The notes beneath the pieces are model-generated. The model did no database searches and was not told where the DNA came from. It saw nothing but the letters and a program-made list of their open reading frames with translations. This document shows positions 57,946-64,000 of a DNA stretch of 64,000 bases, one piece after another. A program made the position numbers and the translations under genes. This DNA comes from Pseudoxanthomonas broegbernensis (lineage in GTDB: Bacteria; Pseudomonadota; Gammaproteobacteria; Xanthomonadales; Xanthomonadaceae): contig NZ_JACHGU010000007.1 in assembly GCF_014202435.1 (NCBI RefSeq), forward strand, positions 1 through 64,000. Direction: 5' to 3'. Positions within the stretch are counted from its first letter, which is position 1. Every line of letters begins with the position of its first letter.

Positions 57946-58948
57946 GCGGGAAGAGGATGCGCGCTCGTCCTGGAAGCACCGGCCCGAAGGCGGGAGCCGT
58001 GGCTCGCTGGCGTTGATCGTGGCCATCGCCCGGCATGGCGGGCGATGGCTGGCGCGGCTGTGCCTGTACCCGATCACGCTGTATTTCCTGGTCATGCGCG
58101 GACCGGAGCGGCGGGCCTCGCGCGCATGGCTGTCGCAGGTGCGCGGGCGGCGCGCGGGCGTGTGGGCGGCGGCGCGGCACATCCATACCTTCGCCGCGAC
58201 CATCCTCGACCGGGTGTACCTCATCGGCGGCAGTGCGGACCGCTTCGACATCCGCGTGCATGGGCTGTCGCCGCTGCACGCGCTGGTGGACGCGGGCCGC
58301 GGCGCGTTGCTGTTCGGCTCGCACCTGGGCAGCTTCGACGCCCTGCGGGTGCTGGCGCGGCAGCGGCCGGGGCTGACGGTGCGTGTGGTGCTCGATCGCG
58401 CCCACAATCCGGTGCTGACGGAAATCTTCGAATCGCTCGACCCCTCCCTGGCCGCGGGCGTGATCGACGGTGGCCAGCCCGGCGCGGCCATCGCCCTGGA
58501 GATCAGGGATGCGCTGGAGGCGGGGTCGCTGGTGGCGCTGCTGGTCGATCGCGCGCTGCCGCACGAAGCCACGGCCGCGGTGCCCTTCCTGGGACGGCCG
58601 GCCCGGTTCCCGCTCACGCCCTGGGGGCTGGCGGCGGCCCTGCGCGCGCCGGTGCTGCTGTGCTTCGGCCTGTACCGCGGCGGCAAGCGCTACGACCTGC
58701 ACTTCGAACCGTTCTGCGATCCGGCGGTCGAAGGTGGGCCGCCTGCGCGCGGCGCGCGCGCGCAATGGATGCGCGATCGCGTGGCCGGCTACGCCGCGCG
58801 GCTGGAACACCATGCGCGCCAGGCCCCCTGCAACTGGTTCAACTTCTACGACTTCTGGAACGACGATGGCCAAGACCCCATGGCGGCCCCTCCGCACGAT
58901 CGCACCGCTGCTGGCATGCGTGCTGGCGCTGCCGTGCGCCGTGGCTGA
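57938..58948 (+). CDS. LpxL-like acyltransferase of the xanthomonadin cluster
   Basis: A 336-residue acyltransferase of the LPLAT/HtrB-LpxL superfamily with one N-terminal membrane segment (LCLYPITLYFLVM). LLFGSHLGSFDALRVLA has the H-x4-D catalytic motif and LLVDRALPHEATAAVPFLGR the substrate pocket; NWFNFYDFW is the family's C-terminal block. In APE clusters this enzyme joins the polyene to its lipid or glycerol anchor. The open frame continues 28 residues past NWFNFYDFW, overlapping the next gene by 83 bp. Start may be ATG 57938 or GTG 57932. Confidence 0.88.
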   Translation: MIEREEDARSSWKHRPEGGSRGSLALIVAIARHGGRWLARLCLYPITLYFLVMRGPERRASRAWLSQVRGRRAGVWAAARHIHTFAATILDRVYLIGGSADRFDIRVHGLSPLHALVDAGRGALLFGSHLGSFDALRVLARQRPGLTVRVVLDRAHNPVLTEIFESLDPSLAAGVIDGGQPGAAIALEIRDALEAGSLVALLVDRALPHEATAAVPFLGRPARFPLTPWGLAAALRAPVLLCFGLYRGGKRYDLHFEPFCDPAVEGGPPARGARAQWMRDRVAGYAARLEHHARQAPCNWFNFYDFWNDDGQDPMAAPPHDRTAAGMRAGAAVRRG

Positions 58949-59534
58949 GAAGGCGCCGGACCTCGATGTCGACTGGGTGCTGGAGGCGGTGGCGCGCCCG
59001 GCGCCCAGCCGGACCCCGTTCGTCGAGCTGCGCGACTCGCCCTTGTTGAAGCAGCCCCTGCGCCTGCAGGGCGAGTACCGGCGCGAGCAGGACGGACGCC
59101 TGGTACGGCGAGTGGAGTCGCCCTACCTGGAGACCACCACGCTGACCGCCGGCGAAGCGGTGATCGAGCGCGCCGGGCGCGCGCCACGGCGCATCGCCCT
59201 GCGTCAGGCGCCGGAACTGGCCGCGGTGCAGGCCGGTTTCGGTGCCTTGCTGGCCGGCGACCGGGAGTTGCTGCAGGAGACCTATGCGGTGCAGGCGCAG
59301 GGGGTGCGCGAGCGCTGGACGCTGCGGCTGGTGCCGCGCGACCCGCGCCTGGCCGCCTCGCTGGCGCGCATCGACCTGCGTGGGCGCGGCGTGGAGCTGC
59401 GTTGCGTGGAGAGCCACCCGGCCAAGGGCGAGCCGCAGCGCACGTTGATGGCCGGCGCCGCGGCTGCCGCGACCGGCGTGGACGACGCCTCCGCGCTGGC
59501 GGCGCTATGCCACGACGGCGAAGAAGCGCCTTGA
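58866..59534 (+). CDS. LolA-like outer-membrane lipoprotein carrier protein of the cluster
   Basis: A 222-residue periplasmic protein: signal peptide (PLRTIAPLLACVLALPCAVA) then a LolA/LolB-like half-barrel (FVELRDSPLLKQPLRLQGEY, VESPYLETTTLTAGEAVIE, RWTLRLVPRDPRLAASLARI). In aryl-polyene clusters it is believed to ferry the polyene lipid across the periplasm to the outer membrane. It starts 83 bp inside the acyltransferase gene, in a different frame, and ends with TGATG overlap to the exporter. Confidence 0.85.
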   Translation: MAKTPWRPLRTIAPLLACVLALPCAVAEKAPDLDVDWVLEAVARPAPSRTPFVELRDSPLLKQPLRLQGEYRREQDGRLVRRVESPYLETTTLTAGEAVIERAGRAPRRIALRQAPELAAVQAGFGALLAGDRELLQETYAVQAQGVRERWTLRLVPRDPRLAASLARIDLRGRGVELRCVESHPAKGEPQRTLMAGAAAAATGVDDASALAALCHDGEEAP

Positions 59535-61921
59535 TGGGGGCTGGCGCCACCGCCGCCCCGCGCGCCGGCGTGCGCATCGCGCTGCTGCTGGGCTGGCTGG
59601 CGGTGCTGGCGGTGGGCGGCATGCTGTTGAGCGGCGGCCTGCGCATGGAAGAGGACCTGCGCAGCTTCCTGCCCACGCCGCGCACCCCGGCGCAGGTCCT
59701 GCTGGTGGACGAACTGGGCGAAGGGCCGGGGTCGCGCCTGCTGCTGCTGGCCCTCTCCGGGGCGCCGCCGCAGGCGCTGGCGGCGCGCTCGCAGGCGCTG
59801 CGCGCGGCCTTGGCCGCGCGGCCGGAGATCGCCCTGGCCGGCAACGGCGACGATGGCGGCCTGGAGGCGGTGCCCGAACGCCTGCGCCCCTACCGCTACC
59901 TGCTGTCGCCCACTCTGGATTCGCAGCCACTGGATTCGGCCTACCTGCACGGCGAACTGCAACAGCGGCTGCAGGACCTGGGTTCCCCGGCGGCCGACCT
60001 GGTCGAGCCATTGCTGCCGTCCGATCCCACCCTGGAGACGCTGCGCCTGGCCGAGGCCTGGCAACCCTCGCAGGCACCGCAGCGCCGGTATGGCGTGTGG
60101 TTCGACCGTGCCGGGGAACAGGCGCTGCTGCTGGCGCAGACCCGGGCCGCCGGCTTCGACGGCGCCGCGCAGCAAGAGGCCGTCGCGGCCATCGAGGAGG
60201 CCTTCGCACAAGGGGCGCATGAGGTTTCCGGGGGCGAGGGCGGCATGCCTCCGGAGGCCGAGGCCGCGCGGCTGGAGATCTCCGGCCCCGGCGCCTTCGC
60301 CGTGGCCATCCGCGAGCGCACCGAAGCGGAGATGCGCTGGATCGGCACCGCCGACACGCTGGGCCTGCTGCTGCTGTTGGCCGTGGCCTACCGGCGCTGG
60401 AGCATGCCGCTGTTCGGCGCGCTGCCGCTGGCCAGCGGCGGGCTGGCCGGGCTGGGGGCGGTGGCGCTCCTGTTCGACGGCGTGCATGGCATCACCCTGG
60501 CGTTTGGCTTCACCTTGATAGGCGTGGCCCAGGACTACCCGATCCACTTCTTCAGCCACCTGCGCCCGGGCGTGGAACCGCACGCCAGCGCGCGCGCGCT
60601 GTGGCCCACGCTGGTGACGGGCGTGGCCGCCACCTGCATCGCCTATGCCACCTTCCTGCTTTCCGGCGTGGACGGGCTGAAGCAGTTGGCGGTGCTCACC
60701 ATCGCCGGCCTGGTCGTGGCCGCCGCTTCCACCCGCTGGCTGCTTCCGGTACTGGTCACGCCCGCGCGCCACGACCCGGCGCGCTCGCCACGCCTGGAAC
60801 GGGCGTGGCGAGCGATCGAGCGATTGCCGCGCCCGCGCGCAGCGTTGGCCGGGCTGGCGATCGCGGCCGGTGGCGTGGTCGCGTTCGCCCCGGGCGCGTT
60901 CTGGCAGAACGACCTGGCGCGGCTGACCCCGGTGCCGCCGGCGGACCTGCAGCGCGATGCGCAACTGCGCGCCGAACTGGGTGCGCCGGACGTACGCTAC
61001 ATGGCCGCCCTGACCGCGGCCGACGCCGAGGCCGCGCTGCAGGCATCCGAGCGTCTGCTGCCGGTGCTGCGTCGGCTGCAGGGCCAGGGCGTGCTCGACG
61101 GCTACGACCTGGCCGCGCGCTACCTGCCCAGCGCGACCACCCAGCGCGCGCGCCAGGCGCGGCTGCCTGACGCGGTATCGCTGCGGTATGCGCTGGACGC
61201 GGCGCTGGCGGACGCGCCGTTCCGCGGCGATGCCTTCGCTCCTTTCCTGGAGGACGTCGCCACCGCGCGCGCCGCGCCGCCGCTGGGCATGGACGATCTG
61301 GCGGGCACCCCGCTGGAACTGGCCGTGGCCGGCCTGCTGCTGCGCGGCCCGGACCACGCCACCGCGCTGGTCTCGCTGTCCGGGCTGCGCGACCCGGAGG
61401 CGCTGGCGGCGGCCATCGCGCCGTACGGCGCGCAATTGCTGGACCTGAAGCAGGCGTCCGAATCGCTGGTCGAGGAGTGGCGATCGCGCCTGCTCGGTGC
61501 GCTGGCGGTGGCGGCGCTGCTGCTGGCCGGCATCGTGTGGCTGGCGCTGCGCGCGCCGCGGCGGGTGCTGCGGGTGCTGGCGCCGATGGTGCTGAGCACG
61601 CTGCTGATCCTGGCGGTGCTGCGCGGCTGCGGCGCGGAGCTGAACCTGTTCCACCTGGTCTCGCTGATCCTGGCCGCCGGCCTGGGCCTGGACTACGCGC
61701 TGTTCTTCGACCACGCCGGCGACGACCGGGCCGCGCAGTTGCGCACGCTGCACGCGGTGATCGTGTGCAGCCTCACCACGCTGCTGGTGTTCAGCCTGCT
61801 GGCGCTGTCCTCGATCCCGGTGCTGCGCGCCATCGGCAGCACCGTGGCGCTGGGCGTGTTCTTCAACTTCGTCCTGGCCCTGCTGGTGGCGCGCGCGCCC
61901 GCGGCGGAGCGCATGGCATGA
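59534..61921 (+). CDS. MMPL/RND-family exporter of the xanthomonadin cluster
   Basis: A 795-residue inner-membrane exporter with the 12-segment MMPL layout: one N-terminal segment (LLLGWLAVLAVGGMLLSGGL), a large periplasmic loop, five segments with GFTLIGVAQDYPIHFFSHLR, then a repeat of the pattern ending in LILAAGLGLDYALFFDHAGDD. The Asp-Tyr pairs QDY and LDY are the proton-relay positions of MmpL proteins. In Xanthomonas and Flexirubacter-type clusters this protein moves the pigment lipid outward, handing it to the LolA-like carrier encoded just upstream. Confidence 0.9.
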   Translation: MGAGATAAPRAGVRIALLLGWLAVLAVGGMLLSGGLRMEEDLRSFLPTPRTPAQVLLVDELGEGPGSRLLLLALSGAPPQALAARSQALRAALAARPEIALAGNGDDGGLEAVPERLRPYRYLLSPTLDSQPLDSAYLHGELQQRLQDLGSPAADLVEPLLPSDPTLETLRLAEAWQPSQAPQRRYGVWFDRAGEQALLLAQTRAAGFDGAAQQEAVAAIEEAFAQGAHEVSGGEGGMPPEAEAARLEISGPGAFAVAIRERTEAEMRWIGTADTLGLLLLLAVAYRRWSMPLFGALPLASGGLAGLGAVALLFDGVHGITLAFGFTLIGVAQDYPIHFFSHLRPGVEPHASARALWPTLVTGVAATCIAYATFLLSGVDGLKQLAVLTIAGLVVAAASTRWLLPVLVTPARHDPARSPRLERAWRAIERLPRPRAALAGLAIAAGGVVAFAPGAFWQNDLARLTPVPPADLQRDAQLRAELGAPDVRYMAALTAADAEAALQASERLLPVLRRLQGQGVLDGYDLAARYLPSATTQRARQARLPDAVSLRYALDAALADAPFRGDAFAPFLEDVATARAAPPLGMDDLAGTPLELAVAGLLLRGPDHATALVSLSGLRDPEALAAAIAPYGAQLLDLKQASESLVEEWRSRLLGALAVAALLLAGIVWLALRAPRRVLRVLAPMVLSTLLILAVLRGCGAELNLFHLVSLILAAGLGLDYALFFDHAGDDRAAQLRTLHAVIVCSLTTLLVFSLLALSSIPVLRAIGSTVALGVFFNFVLALLVARAPAAERMA

Positions 61922-62379
61922 GCACGGTGCTCCTGGACCGCGCCGGCATCCTCGCCCTGGTGCCGCACCAGGGCGCGATGTGCCTGTGGGACGAAGTCGT
62001 CGAGTGGGACGCGCAGCGCATTGGCCTGCGTGCCCGGAACCACGTCGCGCCCACCCATCCGCTGCGCGCGCGAGGCCGGCTGCCGGCACTGGCGCTGTGC
62101 GAATACGGAGCCCAGGCGATGGCGGTGCATGGCGGCCTGCTGACGCGGGAACACGGCGGCCGCGCCGCCGCGGGAGTGCTGGTGGCGCTGCGCGAAGTGG
62201 ACCTGGCGGTGGCCCGCATCGACGACCTGGCGGGCGCGCTGGAGGGCGAGGCCGAACTGCTCGCGGCCGGGCCAGGCAGCCAGCAGTACGCGTTCCGCAT
62301 TCGCCACCGTGGCCGCCTGCTGGCGAGCGGCCGCGCCGCGGCGATGCTCGATGCCACCGGCCTCGATACTGGCGGGTAA
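61918..62379 (+). CDS. Hotdog-fold dehydratase-like protein of the aryl-polyene cluster
   Basis: A 153-residue protein of the ApeP-like 3-hydroxyacyl-ACP dehydratase family: LALVPHQGAMCLWDEVVEWD, then ALALCEYGAQAMAVHGGLL, with the PHQGxM and EYGAQAMAVHG motifs typical of this branch. It partners with the shorter FabZ-like protein at 57.7 kb. Start ATG 61918 overlaps the exporter stop (ATGA). Confidence 0.86.
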   Translation: MSTVLLDRAGILALVPHQGAMCLWDEVVEWDAQRIGLRARNHVAPTHPLRARGRLPALALCEYGAQAMAVHGGLLTREHGGRAAAGVLVALREVDLAVARIDDLAGALEGEAELLAAGPGSQQYAFRIRHRGRLLASGRAAAMLDATGLDTGG

Positions 62380-62481
62380 GGCGCATCGGCGGATGCGATG
62401 GCGTCCGGTCCACCGGCATCGCAAAGGACGCCTGGCCGCACGCATGCCGGCGAAGCGCCGGCACGCTGGCACAATGGGCCG

Positions 62482-63222
62482 ATGAGCCAGACCCGTATTC
62501 CTACCCGACGCGCCCTGGTCACCGGCGGCAGCGGCGACATCGGCGGCGCGATCTGCGGCGCCCTGGCCGATGCCGGCCTGGAGGTGATCGTGCATGCGCA
62601 TGGCAACCTGGCCCGCGCCGAGGAAGTGGCCGGGTCGATCCGCGCGCGCGGCGGGCGCGCGCAGGCGACGGCTTTCGACGTGGCCGACGGCGGCGCCGTC
62701 GCGGCGGCGGTCGCCGTGTTGCTGGAGCAGGGCCGCATCGACGTCCTGGTCAACAATGCCGGCGTCCACGACGACGCACCGATGGCCGGGATGAGCGACG
62801 CGCAGTGGCAGCGTGTGGTCGACGTATCGCTGCATGGCTTCTTCCATGTCACCCGCCCGCTGTTGCTGCCGATGGCGCGCGCGCGCTGGGGCCGCATCGT
62901 CAGCCTGTCCTCGGTGGCCGCGGTGCTGGGCAACCGCGGCCAGGCCAACTACGCCGCGGCCAAGGCAGGGCTGCATGGTGCTTCCCGGTCGCTGGCGCGG
63001 GAGATGGCCAGCCGCGGGATCACCGTCAATGTCGTCGCGCCGGGGGTAATCGAAGGCGCGATGACGGCCGGGCGCTTTCCGCCCGAGGCGCTGAAGCAGA
63101 TGGTTCCGGCGGCCCGGCCGGGCCGCCCCGAGGAGGTGGCCGCGCTGGTGGCGTTCCTGTGCTCGGAGGCGGCCGGTTACGTCAACGGCCAGGTGATCGG
63201 CATCAACGGCGGAATGGCCTGA
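62482..63222 (+). CDS. FabG-like 3-ketoacyl-ACP reductase of the cluster
   Basis: A 246-residue short-chain dehydrogenase. ALVTGGSGDIGGAICGALAD is the NADPH-binding TGxxxGxG motif, VLVNNAGVHDD the NNAG motif, and Ser in VSLSSVAAVLG with YAAAKAG gives the Ser-Tyr-Lys triad; INGGMA closes the fold. It would reduce beta-keto intermediates of the polyene. A CACAAT -10 box (62470-62475) ends exactly 6 nt before ATG 62482, so it may have its own leaderless promoter, separate from the upstream genes by 102 bp. Confidence 0.92.
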   Translation: MSQTRIPTRRALVTGGSGDIGGAICGALADAGLEVIVHAHGNLARAEEVAGSIRARGGRAQATAFDVADGGAVAAAVAVLLEQGRIDVLVNNAGVHDDAPMAGMSDAQWQRVVDVSLHGFFHVTRPLLLPMARARWGRIVSLSSVAAVLGNRGQANYAAAKAGLHGASRSLAREMASRGITVNVVAPGVIEGAMTAGRFPPEALKQMVPAARPGRPEEVAALVAFLCSEAAGYVNGQVIGINGGMA

Positions 63223-63365
63223 ACGTCTTGCCGACGGCCGCGCGGGTGGCGATAGCGGCCACCCACCATCCGGGCAAGGGATGCGCGCCATCGCGCGTCG
63301 CGAGGCATGGCCATCGGTTCTCGCACCGCCGGGATTCGTCGCTCCCGGCGGCAATGCCGTCTTGA

Positions 63366-64000
63366 TTACTCGACCGTACGCGTGCCATCCGGAGCGGTGG
63401 CCCGTCCGTCGGTGCGCCAGCCGCTCAACGTCAACAGCGGCCCGGTCATCAACGTGGTCGTCAGGGCCACCAGCAGCAGCAGGGTGAACATCTCCGGGCC
63501 GATCAACCCGGCGTCCAGCCCGACCTTCATCACGATCAATTCGATCATGCCGCGCGCATTCATCAGCGAGCCCACCGCCACGCTGTCGCGGGCGCTGTAG
63601 CCCGACAGCCGGGCGCCGAGCCCGCCGCCGGCGAGCTTGCCCACCACCGCCACCGCCAGGATCAGCAGCAATGCGCCCACGCCGGCGCCGGTGAAGGCGT
63701 CGGCGGTGGTGTCCAGCCCGGCCAGGGCGAAGAACACCGGCATCAGCAGCACCAGCGCCAGGTGCTCGATGCGTTCCACCAGGCTCTGCATCAGGCGCGC
63801 GTCGCGCGGCAGGCAGGCCCCGAACAGGAACGCACCGAACACCGCATGCACGTGCAGCCACTCGGTGGCCGCCGCGCAGGCGAACAGCCCCACCAGCAGC
63901 GCGGCCAGCACGGTGCCCGATGGCTTGCCGTCGGCGGCATGGCGGTGCAGTAGCCAGGCGAACAGCGGCTTGAGGCCGGCGAATATCACCACCAGCAGCA
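63366..64000 (-). CDS. Cation/proton antiporter, CPA2 family (C-terminal part)
   Basis: The C-terminal ~208 residues of a polytopic antiporter; the N-terminal half lies beyond the right edge. Membrane segments include VFGAFLFGACLPRDARLM, LVLLMPVFFALAGLD, LLLILAVAVVGKLAGGGLG and MFTLLLLVALTTTLMTGPLL; the RDSVAVGSLMNARGMIELIV segment with its Arg-Asp-containing motif is typical of KefB/GerN-type CPA2 transporters. It runs convergent to the FabG-like gene. Na+ versus K+ specificity cannot be judged. Confidence 0.88.
   Translation of the reverse strand, partial: LLVVIFAGLKPLFAWLLHRHAADGKPSGTVLAALLVGLFACAAATEWLHVHAVFGAFLFGACLPRDARLMQSLVERIEHLALVLLMPVFFALAGLDTTADAFTGAGVGALLLILAVAVVGKLAGGGLGARLSGYSARDSVAVGSLMNARGMIELIVMKVGLDAGLIGPEMFTLLLLVALTTTLMTGPLLTLSGWRTDGRATAPDGTRTVE

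Overview
The window is about 70% GC, densely coded and syntenic in style with the Xanthomonadaceae (Lysobacteraceae): Xanthomonas, Luteimonas, Lysobacter, Pseudoxanthomonas and relatives. The strongest lineage markers are a xanthomonadin (aryl-polyene pigment) biosynthesis cluster with a XanB2-type chorismatase, a C-rich-loop small RNA of the sX13 type directly behind polA, a manganese riboswitch in front of mntP, a bacterial dipeptidyl peptidase IV, and a cellobionate phosphorylase operon of the kind described in Xanthomonas. I cannot name the genus from sequence alone. No tRNA, rRNA, CRISPR array, prophage or complete insertion sequence is visible; the only mobile-element trace is a truncated IS481-type transposase start near 53.7 kb. 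A family of GC-rich palindromic intergenic repeats is scattered through the window.

Layout. 0-8.2 kb: two exported proteins, then copBA (periplasmic multicopper oxidase and outer-membrane copper protein) behind a promoter with the 19-bp spacer typical of MerR/CueR control, and a large hybrid sensor kinase fused to a sodium/solute-symporter domain. 8.2-12.7 kb: a three-gene operon (GPH-family transporter, GH94 cellobionate phosphorylase, gluconokinase) with a LacI-like operator; together these would import cellobionic acid, split it to glucose-1-phosphate and gluconate, and phosphorylate the gluconate. 12.7-19 kb: cardiolipin synthase, rpmG/rpmB with promoter and terminator, a lipid-A-N-domain membrane protein with its GT2 partner, then parB-parA-rsmG. 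19-22.9 kb: a Sfp-type phosphopantetheinyl transferase, GlsB/YeaQ membrane protein, xthA, gamma-carbonic anhydrase and small zinc-ribbon and cysteine-cluster proteins.

23-30 kb: a translationally coupled operon RDD - SpoIIM-like - DUF4129-like - DUF4350-like - MoxR ATPase - DUF58, the widespread but functionally unresolved MoxR membrane-associated system. 30-38 kb: ThuA-like protein, aroE, hemB, a lipoprotein, dipeptidyl peptidase IV, a YfcG-like glutathione transferase and a YqhA-like membrane protein. 38-50.9 kb: uvrD, a universal stress protein, mntP with its yybP-ykoY riboswitch, a Tat-exported aldo/keto reductase, an ABC exporter, a DUF2782/EF-hand lipoprotein, polA, the sX13-like RNA and hemF.

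51-63.2 kb: the xanthomonadin cluster: ligase (XanA2-like), XanB2 chorismatase, acyl carrier protein, COG4648 membrane protein, two hotdog dehydratases, an LpxL-like acyltransferase, a LolA-like carrier, an MMPL exporter and a FabG-like reductase. It is interrupted between ligase and xanB2 by a patatin, the IS481 scrap and a beta-lactamase-family serine hydrolase, and no ketosynthase is visible. The window ends inside a CPA2 cation/proton antiporter.

A recurring pattern not tied to any one gene class: at least eight monocistronic or operon-leading genes have a sigma-70-like -10 hexamer ending exactly 6 or 7 nt before the start codon, which predicts leaderless mRNAs.
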